A stretch of DNA of 64,000 nucleotides, taken from Flavobacteriales bacterium (GTDB taxonomy: Bacteria; Bacteroidota; Bacteroidia; Flavobacteriales_F; PHOS-HE28). Under the pieces are notes generated by a model. It was not told the origin of the DNA. It saw only the letters and a program-made list of their open reading frames with translations, and ran no database searches. Made by a program: the position numbers and the translations under genes. The stretch spans positions 1,742,001 to 1,806,000 of the forward strand of contig CP065018.1 in NCBI GenBank assembly GCA_016700415.1, in the 5' to 3' direction. Each line of letters begins with the position of its first letter. Positions within the stretch are counted from its first letter, which is position 1. Positions 33,417 to 41,384 of this stretch are shown piece by piece.

Positions 33417-34163
33417 ATGAGCAGCCTCACGATACAACAAGAAGCCAACGACAAGCGGGTGGGCGTGATCTTCACGGTCGTGTTCCACATCCTTTTGCTG
33501 GTGCTGTTCCTGTACATCGGCCTGCAGCAGCCGGACCCTTTGCCGCAGGAGGAGGGGATCGAATTGGCTTTCGAGGATGCCGGTGGGCTTACCGGCGGTG
33601 CCACCGTGGCCCAGCCCGCCACCTCACAACCGCCACCCACACCGGCAGAGCCCACACCGACAACAAGCGAGGAAGTGGCCACCGATGAAGCGAGTGAAGT
33701 GGCCGTGCCCAAGCCGGTGAAGCCGAAACCGAAGCCCGAACCGGCCAAACCACAGCCCCGCAAGCCGGACCCGAACTCCCTCTTCTCCCCTTCCTCCACA
33801 CCGAACAGCTCCTCCTCCAGTGCCCAGAACGGAGGCGGCCCGCCCAGCACCACGCCCGGCGATGGCGGTTCCGGCAACTTCAAAGGGAAGGCCTTCGAAG
33901 GTCGCCTCGCGGGCCGGGGCTTGATGCGCGGCCCCAACCTCAGCGAGAAGCCCACGGAGGCCGGCAAAGTGGCCTTGGACATTTTCGTGGACCGTACCGG
34001 GCACGTGACGCACGCCGCCTTCAACATTGACGGCAGCACCACCACCAGCCAGACGCTCATCAACCTCGCGAAGAAGGCGGCGCTGCAATGCACCTTCAGC
34101 CCTAAACCGGACGGCCCGGCGGAGCAGAAAGGCGACATGACCTTCATCTTCATCCTGGAATAA
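33417..34163 (+). CDS. tonB: TonB-family energy transducer
   Basis: A 248-residue protein with an N-terminal inner-membrane anchor (about 18-38, VIFTVVFHILLLVLFLYIGL). A Pro/Lys/Thr-rich periplasm-spanning linker follows (about 60-125, with repeated KPKPKPEP-like words), then a Ser/Gly-rich stretch and a C-terminal beta domain (about 170-248) of the TonB type. The domain lacks a strong YP box, so the assignment rests on architecture and on the exbB-exbD context. It would couple the proton-driven motor to TonB-dependent (SusC/RagA-type) receptors. The next gene starts one base after its stop. Confidence 0.85.
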   Translation: MSSLTIQQEANDKRVGVIFTVVFHILLLVLFLYIGLQQPDPLPQEEGIELAFEDAGGLTGGATVAQPATSQPPPTPAEPTPTTSEEVATDEASEVAVPKPVKPKPKPEPAKPQPRKPDPNSLFSPSSTPNSSSSSAQNGGGPPSTTPGDGGSGNFKGKAFEGRLAGRGLMRGPNLSEKPTEAGKVALDIFVDRTGHVTHAAFNIDGSTTTSQTLINLAKKAALQCTFSPKPDGPAEQKGDMTFIFILE

Positions 34164-34164
34164 G

Positions 34165-35382
34165 TTGGACTACTCGGAGACGCTGGCGTACCTGCACGCC
34201 CGGCTGCCCATGTTCACACGGGTCGGGAAGGCCGCCTACAAGGCGGACCTCAGCAACACCCATGTATTGATGAAGCTGACCGCCCATCCGGAGCGGGGCC
34301 TGAAATGCGTGCATCTGGCCGGCACCAACGGAAAAGGCAGTACCGCCAACATGATCGCCAGCGTGCTGCAAGAGGCCGGCTACCGCACCGGCCTGCACAC
34401 CTCGCCGCACCTGAAGGACTTCCGCGAACGGTTCCGGATCAACGGGGCGATGATCCCACAGGAAATCGTGACCGCGTTCGTAGAGCGCTATCACACGGCC
34501 TTTGAGCCCGTGGAAGCGTCATTCTTCGAGTGGGGAGTGGCCTTGGCTTTACACTGGTTCCGCGAGGAGCGCACGGACATCGCCGTGATCGAGTGCGGGC
34601 TTGGCGGAAGGCTGGACAGCACCAACGTGGTGACGCCGGAAGTGAGCATCATCACCAACATCGGCTGGGACCATGTGGACCTGCTCGGGGACAGTTTCGA
34701 GAAGATCGCAGCGGAGAAAGCAGGCATCATCAAGCTGGGTATCCCCGTAGTGATCGGAGAGGCCGAAGGGGCCGTTGCCGAGGTTTTCCGGAAGCGTGCC
34801 GAAGAGGTCGGTGCACCGATCCATTTCACAGACCAGCAGCCCGCCCTGCCGTACGCATTGGACCTGCACGGCCCGCACCAGCAGCGCAATGCACGCACTG
34901 CGCTGGCCGCACTGCGCGAACTCCAACAGCAGGGCTGGGCCATCAGCGAAGAGCATATCGTGGCAGGCTTGGCCAACGTGCAGGCCAACACCGGGTTCGC
35001 CGGCCGCTGGCAAACGATCGCGGAGCATCCGCTCACCATCGTGGACATCGGGCATAACGCGGACGGGCTGAAGGTCGTGGCGGACATGCTCGGCCGCACA
35101 CCGCACGAACAGCTTCTCATTGTCCTGGGCACGGTGAATGACAAGGACATCGAGCGTATGCTGGCGCTTCTCCCGAAATGGGCGACCTATTTCTTCTGCA
35201 AAGCGGACATCCCACGTGGGCTGGAAACCTGGAAGCTGATGGAACTGGCGGCAGGGCACGGCTTGCGCGGAAGGACCTATCCTTCGGTGAAAGAGGCTTT
35301 GGCCGCTGCAAGGCGATCGGCACGGGAAAGAGACTTGGTGTTGGTGACCGGGAGCGCCTTTGTGGTGGCCGAGGTGTTTTGA
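34165..35382 (+). CDS. folC: Bifunctional folylpolyglutamate/dihydrofolate synthase
   Basis: FolC joins glutamate to dihydropteroate and to folates. The 405-residue protein has the Mur-ligase-like layout: LPMFTRVGKAAYKADL at the N-terminus, the P-loop HLAGTNGKGSTANMIAS, LHTSPHLKDFRERFRING, AVIECGLGGRLDSTNVV, the metal site around NIGWDHVDLLG, and IVDIGHNADGL in the C-terminal domain. The start is a TTG at 34165, one base after the tonB stop; no in-frame ATG gives the conserved N-terminus, so translational coupling to tonB probably compensates for the weak codon. Confidence 0.95.
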   Translation: MDYSETLAYLHARLPMFTRVGKAAYKADLSNTHVLMKLTAHPERGLKCVHLAGTNGKGSTANMIASVLQEAGYRTGLHTSPHLKDFRERFRINGAMIPQEIVTAFVERYHTAFEPVEASFFEWGVALALHWFREERTDIAVIECGLGGRLDSTNVVTPEVSIITNIGWDHVDLLGDSFEKIAAEKAGIIKLGIPVVIGEAEGAVAEVFRKRAEEVGAPIHFTDQQPALPYALDLHGPHQQRNARTALAALRELQQQGWAISEEHIVAGLANVQANTGFAGRWQTIAEHPLTIVDIGHNADGLKVVADMLGRTPHEQLLIVLGTVNDKDIERMLALLPKWATYFFCKADIPRGLETWKLMELAAGHGLRGRTYPSVKEALAAARRSARERDLVLVTGSAFVVAEVF

Positions 35383-35524
35383 AGATCGATCGGGCTTGGT
35401 CACCGATGCCTGGGGGAACTTCCATCCCTGTGTAAAATGCCGTTCGGGATATCCCGGTGTGGTGCGAAGTTTTATATTCGCAGCCCGTTTGCGAGGGGTG
35501 ATGTGTTTCGCAAGTTGAAATATC

Positions 35525-35602
35525 GGGATGTTAGCTCAGCTGGTTTAGAGCGCATGCTTCACACGCATGAGGTCACTGGTTCGAATCCAGTACGTCCCAC
35601 CA
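35525..35602 (+). tRNA. tRNA-Val (anticodon CAC)
   Basis: A full cloverleaf: acceptor GGGATGT with ACGTCCC, D arm with AGCTCAGCTGGTTTAGAGC, anticodon stem CATGC/GCATG around TTCACAC (anticodon CAC), T loop TTCGAAT, discriminator A, and an encoded CCA at 35600-35602. Confidence 0.95.
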
Positions 35603-35603
35603 C

Positions 35604-35677
35604 GGGAGCATAGCTCAGCTGGTTTAGAGCATCCCGCCTTCGGGCGGGAGGATCGCTGGTCTGAGTGTTGAAATAAT
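35604..35677 (+). pseudogene. Broken tRNA copy between the two tRNA-Val genes
   Basis: The first 29 bases are identical to the downstream tRNA-Val(TAC), giving an exact 74-base register. The anticodon arm is replaced by the stem TCCCGCC-TTCG-GGCGGGA, which leaves no seven-base anticodon loop. The T arm stops after TCGCTGGT and continues with unrelated AT-rich sequence, with no 3' acceptor strand. It cannot form a functional tRNA. Confidence 0.8.
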
Positions 35678-35752
35678 GGGAGCATAGCTCAGCTGGTTTA
35701 GAGCATCTGCCTTACAAGCAGAGGGTCGCTGGTTCGAATCCGGCTGCTCCCA
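35678..35752 (+). tRNA. tRNA-Val (anticodon TAC)
   Basis: Acceptor GGGAGCA pairs with TGCTCCC, the D arm is identical to that of the broken copy, the anticodon stem TCTGC/GCAGA encloses CTTACAA (anticodon TAC), and the T loop is TTCGAAT. The discriminator is A, followed by CCC, so the 3' CCA is not fully encoded. Confidence 0.95.
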
Positions 35753-35755
35753 CCC

Positions 35756-35783
35756 AAAGCCCCGTCAAGGGGCTTTTTTTTGC
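35756..35783 (+). terminator. Rho-independent terminator after the tRNA-Val cluster
   Basis: AAAGCCCC pairs with GGGGCTTT around a short loop, followed by a run of T residues, four bases after the last tRNA. From here to 36045 (about 260 bases) there is no gene; the only visible signal is a TACATTGGC box near 35939 that may serve the sigma-factor gene. Confidence 0.88.
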
Positions 35784-36045
35784 CTTAGGGCTTACGTCAC
35801 GGACAGCAGCGATCTACAGAGCACCGTCATGGAGAACATTTTGGCGGGGCACGGTGTTCACGGAATGGGGAAATTATTCCTTGTCACGGTGGCGCGGCCG
35901 GCGCAGGCGCACCGACGGACCGGAACGGGCATGGCCGCTACATTGGCCTCGTAGCGCGGCATTTACCATGGTAGTCCTTCCGCCGTCACGCCTTGCCTTG
36001 GGCCGGGGACCGCGGTTTGCAGGTGGTGTATCAAAACCGCTGAGC

Positions 36046-36558
36046 ATGTCCACGTATGACTTTCAACAACAATTGGTCGGTCTGCGCCACCAACTCTACT
36101 ATTTCGCCCTAAGCCTGACCCACGACCGGGAGACCGCCGACGACCTGCTCCAAGAAAGTATGCTCCGCGCTTTGACCTATAGTGACAAATACAGGGACAA
36201 CACCAACTTCAAGGCGTAAGTATACACCATCATGAAGAACACGTTCATCAATGCGCACCGCCGCAATAAGCGAACGGATCGCGTGATGGACCATGTGGAG
36301 CGTGTAAGGGAACGCAGCAGCTTGGTGGAGACCCCGGCCACGGCGGAGGCCACGGTGCGCATGAGCGAGATCCAAGGGGCATTGGGAAAGTTGGACACCA
36401 TCTTCCGCACACCGTTCCAATTGCACCACGACGGTTATAAATACCACGAGATAGCCGACCGGTTGGCCATCCCCGTGGGCACCGTGAAAAGCAGGATCCA
36501 CCAAGCCCGGCACAGGCTGATGGGCATGCTGAGCGAGCAGCCCGTTGGTAGGAATTGA
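36046..36558 (+). pseudogene. ECF sigma factor interrupted by an in-frame stop, upstream of the carotenoid genes
   Basis: In one continuous frame the sequence encodes a 170-codon sigma-70 ECF protein: region 2 (QLYYFALSLTHDRETADDLLQESMLRAL...KYRDNTNFKA), then a TAA at 36217-36219 followed by VYTIMKNTFINAHRRNKRT, and region 4 (FRTPFQLHHDGYKYHEIADRLAIPVGTVKSRIHQARHRL). In intact relatives FKA is followed by Trp-Leu-Tyr-Thr, so the stop replaces the conserved Trp. The helices on both sides look well conserved. A restart at ATG 36232 would make only region 4. ECF sigmas beside crt genes often control light- or stress-induced carotenogenesis, so loss here could alter that control; a base-calling error is the other explanation. 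Confidence 0.82.
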
Positions 36559-36702
36559 ACATTGGTGCGACGCACGGACCCAAGGTCTGGCAGGAGTTCT
36601 TGGCAAGTTGCGTACATGGTGCTCTTCGCGATGGGAGGGTTATCGGTCCTTAGCCCATCTTTCCTCTTCCTTTACCGGACGAATGAGCACCCAGCAGCTT
36701 TG

Positions 36703-38181
36703 ATGGCCCGGTCCTGTATCATCATCGGATCGGGCATCTCCGGTCTTGCCGCAGCAGCTGTTCTGGCACAACGCGGCGTGAAGGTCACGGTGCTGGAACG
36801 CAATGCCACCGTGGGAGGCCGCGCACGGACTTGGGAGCAGGACGGCTTCACCTTTGACATGGGACCCAGCTTCTATTGGATGCCCGATGTGTTCGAGCGC
36901 TTCTTCGCCCGCTTCGGCAGTTCGGCGTCCGATCACTACGAGCTGAAGCGCTTGTCCCCTTCCTACTCAGTGATCTTCGGCCCCAATGACCGATGGGACA
37001 TGCCCACTGGCCGGGAGGCGGTAGCCGCACTTTTCGAACAGGAGGAGCCGGGCGCCGGGAAAAAGCTCACAGCGTTTCTGGACGAGGCCGAGGTGAAGTA
37101 CCGCCTGGGCATGCAGGATATCGTGTACAAACCCTCTTTGAGCTGGAGCGAATACGTGGATCTGCGGATAATGACCGGTCTGCTCCGCACCTCGGTCCTC
37201 TCCTCGCTGCGTTCGCACGTGCGCAAGAAGTTCACGAGCGGCCGCATCCGCCAGGTATTGGAATTCCCGGCGCTCTTCCTCGGTGCGACGCCGCAGAATA
37301 CACCGGCCCTGTACAGCCTGATGAACCATGCCGACATCGACCTGGGTACATGGTACCCGATGGGAGGCATGAGCAAGGTGATGGACGCGATGAGGCGTGT
37401 AGCGGAGGAGCAGGGAGCCGTCATCCGCACATCGGACGCGGTGAAGCGGGTCATCGTGGAAGATGGAAAGGCCGTGGGCGCGGAAGCGGAAAGCGGGACG
37501 TACGAGGCAAGCACGGTGCTGGCCACGGCGGATTACCACCACGTTGAAACGGACCTGCTTCCACCGGAACACCGCTCCTATTCCGGGGCCTTCTGGAAGA
37601 AAACGACCATGGCGCCCAGCACGCTCCTCTTCTACATCGGCCTGGACACAAAGATCCCGGACATGAAGCACCACACGCTGTTCTTCGATGAGGACCTGGA
37701 CCGCCACGGCATGGACATCTACCAGCACCGGCGCTGGCCTGAAAAGCCCCTGTTCTATGTGAGCTGCACCTCCAAGACCGACCCCAGCGTGGCACCGGCC
37801 GGTTGCGAAAATGTGGTCATACTGATCCCGATCGCGAGCGGTTCCGCGGATGATGAAGCCATGCGGAAACACTACTTTGAGATCGTTGCAGAACGCATAC
37901 AACGCCACTTCGGGACGAACATCCGCCAACACATCAAGGTGAAGCGCTGCTATTGCCTGAAGGACCTGGAAGCGGACCACAACGCCTATCGCGGCAACGC
38001 CTATGGACTTGCGAGCACACTGCGCCAGACCGGGCCGCAGCGGCCCAAGATGAAAAGCGCCAAGGTGGCGGGGCTGTACTTTGCGGGGCAATTGAGCGTA
38101 CCGGGCCCCGGCTTGCCCTCCGCATTGATCAGCGGACAGGTGGCGGCCGACCTCATTCTGAAGGAGCACCAGCCGAAATGA
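36703..38181 (+). CDS. crtI: Phytoene desaturase
   Basis: CrtI introduces double bonds into phytoene to give lycopene, using FAD. The 492-residue protein starts with the dinucleotide-binding fold CIIIGSGISGLAAAAVLAQRG and VLERNATVGGRARTWEQDGFTFDMGPS. It has the central substrate region with FLGATPQNTPALYSLMNHADIDLGTWYPMGGM and the C-terminal bacterial-type signature GLYFAGQLSVPGPGLPSALISGQ. The frame is open from 36562; the ATG at 36703 places the FAD motif at the N-terminus. The next gene overlaps its stop (ATGA), starting the crtI-crtB-idi operon. Confidence 0.96.
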   Translation: MARSCIIIGSGISGLAAAAVLAQRGVKVTVLERNATVGGRARTWEQDGFTFDMGPSFYWMPDVFERFFARFGSSASDHYELKRLSPSYSVIFGPNDRWDMPTGREAVAALFEQEEPGAGKKLTAFLDEAEVKYRLGMQDIVYKPSLSWSEYVDLRIMTGLLRTSVLSSLRSHVRKKFTSGRIRQVLEFPALFLGATPQNTPALYSLMNHADIDLGTWYPMGGMSKVMDAMRRVAEEQGAVIRTSDAVKRVIVEDGKAVGAEAESGTYEASTVLATADYHHVETDLLPPEHRSYSGAFWKKTTMAPSTLLFYIGLDTKIPDMKHHTLFFDEDLDRHGMDIYQHRRWPEKPLFYVSCTSKTDPSVAPAGCENVVILIPIASGSADDEAMRKHYFEIVAERIQRHFGTNIRQHIKVKRCYCLKDLEADHNAYRGNAYGLASTLRQTGPQRPKMKSAKVAGLYFAGQLSVPGPGLPSALISGQVAADLILKEHQPK

Positions 38182-39020
38182 ACACCGTCAAGCTCTACGA
38201 CGCGGTCTGCGCGGAAGCAAGCGGCAGGATCGTCCGCCGCTACAGTACCTCGTTCTCCATCGGCATCCACCTCCTGCACCGCCGTTTCCGCGACCCTATC
38301 AAGGCCATCTACGGCTTCGTCCGTTTCGCTGATGAGATCGTGGACACCTTTCACGACCACAATAAACGCAGGCTGCTCACCAGGTTCAGGGAGGACACCC
38401 ATCAGGCCCTCGGGGACGGGATCAGTCTGAACCCGGTGCTGCACAGCTTCCAGCGTACGGCGAACACATACGGGATCGATGCATCCCTGATCGACCCGTT
38501 CTTGGCCAGCATGGAAATGGATCTGGACCGCAAGGTGCATGACGCCCGGACCTTCGCCACCTACGTACGGGGATCCGCGGAAGTGGTAGGTCTGATGTGC
38601 CTGCTTGTGTTCTGCGAAGGGGACGAAGCGAGGTATGAACGGCTCAAACCCGCCGCGATGCGGTTAGGGTCGGCTTTCCAGAAAGTGAACTTCCTGCGGG
38701 ACCTTCAGGATGATCATGCCGCTTTGGGCCGGACGTATTTCCCGGGCATCGACGTGGCCTGCATGGACGACGCCATGAAGAAGCGGGCCGAGGCCGACGT
38801 GGCTGCCGATCTCGAGGCCGCCTTGGAAGGCATCCGTGAACTGCCTGCCGGTTCACGGCTCGGAGTATACACGGCCTACGTCTATTACCTCGCCCTCTTC
38901 CGCAAGATCCAAGGGCTTTCCACGGGCCGGTTCATGGAAGGGCGCATTCGCATCGGCAAGGGCACGAAGGTGCGCCTGCTCACCGCCAGCTATCTAAAAA
39001 ACAGCTTCGGCCTTCTCTGA
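38178..39020 (+). CDS. crtB: Phytoene synthase
   Basis: CrtB condenses two geranylgeranyl diphosphates head to head to phytoene. The 280-residue product shows the two Asp-rich metal-binding motifs of squalene/phytoene synthases: FVRFADEIVDTFHDHN and VNFLRDLQDDHAALGRTYF, along with RYSTSFSIGI and the YVRGSAEVVGLMCL helix. The ATG overlaps the crtI stop, and idi begins on the last base of its own stop, so all three are tightly coupled. Confidence 0.96.
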   Translation: MNTVKLYDAVCAEASGRIVRRYSTSFSIGIHLLHRRFRDPIKAIYGFVRFADEIVDTFHDHNKRRLLTRFREDTHQALGDGISLNPVLHSFQRTANTYGIDASLIDPFLASMEMDLDRKVHDARTFATYVRGSAEVVGLMCLLVFCEGDEARYERLKPAAMRLGSAFQKVNFLRDLQDDHAALGRTYFPGIDVACMDDAMKKRAEADVAADLEAALEGIRELPAGSRLGVYTAYVYYLALFRKIQGLSTGRFMEGRIRIGKGTKVRLLTASYLKNSFGLL

Positions 39021-39595
39021 TGGGCACACACAGTGGAACTGAACTGGTGGTGCTGGTGAACGAGCACGACGAGGCCATCGGCACCATGGAGAAGATGGAG
39101 GCGCACCGCACGGGCAGGTTGCACCGGGCTTTCAGCATCTTCCTTGTCGACCACACGGGGCGGTTGCTCCTTCAGCAACGCGCCGACGGCAAATACCACG
39201 GTCCCGGGCTATGGAGCAACGCCTGCTGCAGCCATCCGCGCCCAGGAGAGGGCCTGCTCCCAGCCGCGGAACGCCGCTTGAAGGAAGAGCTGGGAACCAC
39301 CTCCAAGCTGGAAGAACGGTTCGCGTTCACCTACCACGCACGTTTTGCGAACGACCTGCAGGAGCACGAATTCGACCATGTACTGTTCGGTGCATTCGAC
39401 GGCGAGCTTCACCCGGACCCCGCGGAAGTAAAGGCCGTGCGCTGGCTTTCGCCGGAGGAGCTGAGCGCGGAGGTATCGGCAACGCCCGAGACCTTCACAC
39501 CGTGGCTGCTCATCTGCTGGGAGCGCGTTCGCCGTGAACTGAAGACCTTCGGAAGGCCCGTTCAAGCCCGGAAAGCGGGGTCTCTTCCCGGTTAA
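39020..39595 (+). CDS. idi: Isopentenyl-diphosphate delta-isomerase, type I
   Basis: This Nudix-fold enzyme interconverts IPP and DMAPP, balancing precursors for carotenoids. The 191 residues include LHRAFSIFLVD, LLLQQRADGKYHGPGLWSNACCSHPRPGE with the catalytic Cys, AAERRLKEELG as the Nudix helix, and the later EHEFDHVLFG acidic residues that bind metal. It starts within the crtB stop (TGATG). Its place in the cluster makes a supply role in pigment synthesis likely; the MEP pathway itself (ispF at 10 kb) makes both isomers, so it is helpful rather than essential. Confidence 0.95.
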   Translation: MGTHSGTELVVLVNEHDEAIGTMEKMEAHRTGRLHRAFSIFLVDHTGRLLLQQRADGKYHGPGLWSNACCSHPRPGEGLLPAAERRLKEELGTTSKLEERFAFTYHARFANDLQEHEFDHVLFGAFDGELHPDPAEVKAVRWLSPEELSAEVSATPETFTPWLLICWERVRRELKTFGRPVQARKAGSLPG

Positions 39596-39742
39596 GGTAT
39601 GTTAAGCGCGGGGTTCCCGGCGATGAAATGCCAAACTATGCAGCCCTGAACATCGTTCATACTGAAAACAGCGTCGGCTTGTCAGGATTCATGGCCGGAA
39701 GCGACAACCCTACCACTCCTAATACGAAAAACGAAAGCACAC

Positions 39743-39904
39743 ATGCCACGCAAGAAACGTCAGCTCATCCTTACACAACCGGAACGCCCCGGGGTCAAAG
39801 CGATCAAAGTGCGCTTGGATGCGCGCACCATCATCACTGTTGCCAGTAAGAAGGCCTTGGAGATGTGGAAGGAGCGCTATCCCAAAGCCGTGATCATCAA
39901 CTAA
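39743..39904 (+). CDS. Small basic protein of 53 residues, conserved-looking
   Basis: The product opens MPRKKRQLILTQPERPG and ends MWKERYPKAVIIN; about a quarter of it is Lys/Arg. It resembles short basic proteins I recall as common in Bacteroidota but cannot name. Evidence for a real gene: coherent GC-rich codon use, a distinct start about 150 bases after idi, and its own strong terminator 19 bases after the stop. It lies in the carotenoid cluster between idi and crtZ. Function unknown; a nucleic-acid- or ribosome-associated role is only a guess from charge. Confidence 0.65.
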   Translation: MPRKKRQLILTQPERPGVKAIKVRLDARTIITVASKKALEMWKERYPKAVIIN

Positions 39905-39922
39905 GGCCACGCCATCAGTTCA

Positions 39923-39970
39923 AAAGCGCGGACCTGCCCCGATACCGGGCATGGGTCCGCGCTTCGCTTT
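39923..39970 (+). terminator. Terminator after the 53-residue ORF
   Basis: A stem of AAGCGCGGACC with GGGTCCGCGCTT, an inner TGCCC/GGGCA extension, and a TTCGCTTT tail. It separates the crtI-crtB-idi-ORF unit from crtZ. Confidence 0.8.
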
Positions 39971-40019
39971 ACAGGCTTCCCGCGCCTGGTCCGGGACATG
40001 CAACAGGCCACGCACATCG

Positions 40020-40028
40020 TAGGTTTGC
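40020..40028 (+). promoter_or_regulatory. Bacteroidota -7 box of crtZ
   Basis: TAGGTTTGC lies 24 bases before the crtZ ATG and just after the upstream terminator; full match to TAnnTTTG. Confidence 0.55.
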
Positions 40029-40052
40029 ATAAGGACTTTGCGGTCCGTGAAC

Positions 40053-40571
40053 ATGGGTATTTGGCAGGTCACCGGCATTATCACCATCAGCTTCGTGGCG
40101 ATGGAATTCGTTGCCTGGGCCACGCACAAGTTCGTCATGCACGGATTTCTCTGGCAGCTTCACAGGGACCATCACCAGCGCGACCATGACCATGTGCTGG
40201 AGCGCAACGATTCGTTCTTTCTGATCTTCGCTTTGCCTTCGATCTTCCTTTTTCTCATCGGCACCATCCGAGGTTTGGGCACCCCTTGGCTTTGGATCGG
40301 GCTGGGGATCCTCCTCTACGGCATCGCATACTTCTTGGTGCATGAGGTGTTCATCCACCAGCGCATCAAACGGTTGCGCACATCCAACAACGCCTATTTC
40401 ATCGCCTTGCGCCGTGCCCACAAGATGCACCACAAGCACCTCGGCAGGGAGGAGGGCGAATGCTTCGGCATGCTTGTCGTGCCCTTCAAGTACTACCGTG
40501 ACGCATTGAATTTCGGTAAAGGGGACGACCACAACGCACGCAACCACGGAGAGACTCAGCGGGTGCAGTAA
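40053..40571 (+). CDS. crtZ: Beta-carotene hydroxylase
   Basis: CrtZ is a di-iron membrane hydroxylase that adds 3-OH groups to beta-carotene, giving zeaxanthin. The 172-residue protein has four membrane spans and the four histidine clusters of the family: HKFVMH, HRDHH, HEVFIHQR and HKMHHKH, all iron ligands. The start at 40053 follows the -7 box; a frame opening 15 bases earlier is less likely. Its own promoter suggests that the hydroxylation step may be regulated apart from crtI-crtB. Confidence 0.95.
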   Translation: MGIWQVTGIITISFVAMEFVAWATHKFVMHGFLWQLHRDHHQRDHDHVLERNDSFFLIFALPSIFLFLIGTIRGLGTPWLWIGLGILLYGIAYFLVHEVFIHQRIKRLRTSNNAYFIALRRAHKMHHKHLGREEGECFGMLVVPFKYYRDALNFGKGDDHNARNHGETQRVQ

Positions 40572-40645
40572 GCAGGAGCAGTCGGAAGTAGCAGTCGGCA
40601 GTTGACATCCATCTTTGCGTCCTTCGCGTTCTTAGCGGTATAAAA

Positions 40646-41371
40646 ATGTCCACTTACCTCTGGATCGACCTCGGCGCGTTCCTCATCCCCTTTCTCTTCA
40701 GCTTTCATCCGCGTCTGCGGTTCGATCGGACGTGGCATGCGCTGTGGCCCGCGATCGGATGCATGATGCTGCTCTTCATCCCCTGGGACGCATGGTTCAC
40801 GCACCTCGGCATCTGGGACTTCAACACCGATCACTTAGCCGGTTTGGAGCTGTTCGGGCTACCGCTGGAAGAGTGGCTGTTCTTCATCTGCATACCCTAT
40901 GCCTGCTTGTTCACCTACTATTGCTTCCGCGTTTTGGGGGTGAAGGACTACTTGGGGAAGAACACCGCGATCTTCACTTGGGCACTGATCGCCGGGCTGT
41001 TGCTCGTGAACATCTTCTTCCCTGGGAAAGCCTATACCAGTAGCGCCTTCGGTGGCTTGGCGCTCTGGCTGCTCCTGTTGCAGCTTTGGATGAAGCCCCA
41101 ATGGCTCGGCCGCGCCTATTTCGCCTATCTCATCCTGTTGCTGCCTTTCCTGGTCGTCAATGGGATCCTCACGGGCAGTTTTCTGGAAGAGGCCGTGGTA
41201 TGGTACAACGACGGGCAGAACCTCGCTGTCCGGATCGGTACCATTCCCGTGGAGGATATCTTCTACGGCCTGTTCATGTTCCTGATGACGGTGACGGTGT
41301 ATGAGGCGCTGTTGAAGCGGAGGAAAGTGATCGGTGACCGGACGGTATCGGCAAAGCCAGTTAAGCTTTGA
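40646..41371 (+). CDS. Lycopene cyclase, fused CrtYcd type
   Basis: A 241-residue, six-to-seven-span membrane protein with two copies of the small lycopene-cyclase domain. The first contains DFNTDHLAGLELFGLPLEEWLFFICIPY, the second RIGTIPVEDIFYGLFMFL; the PLEE and PVED motifs carry the catalytic acidic residues. In actinobacteria the two halves are separate (CrtYc, CrtYd); in Bacteroidota and archaea they are joined as here. It converts lycopene to beta-carotene, feeding CrtZ. It follows crtZ by 74 bases containing a word (TTTGCGTCCTTCGCGTTCTT) of the intergenic repeat family. Confidence 0.93.
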   Translation: MSTYLWIDLGAFLIPFLFSFHPRLRFDRTWHALWPAIGCMMLLFIPWDAWFTHLGIWDFNTDHLAGLELFGLPLEEWLFFICIPYACLFTYYCFRVLGVKDYLGKNTAIFTWALIAGLLLVNIFFPGKAYTSSAFGGLALWLLLLQLWMKPQWLGRAYFAYLILLLPFLVVNGILTGSFLEEAVVWYNDGQNLAVRIGTIPVEDIFYGLFMFLMTVTVYEALLKRRKVIGDRTVSAKPVKL

Positions 41372-41384
41372 GGCCTCGGTGCTC

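Noticed and set aside
35854..36045. N-terminal extension of the sigma-factor frame
   Set aside because: Arg/Pro-rich translation with no similarity; the ATG at 36046 gives the family N-terminus.
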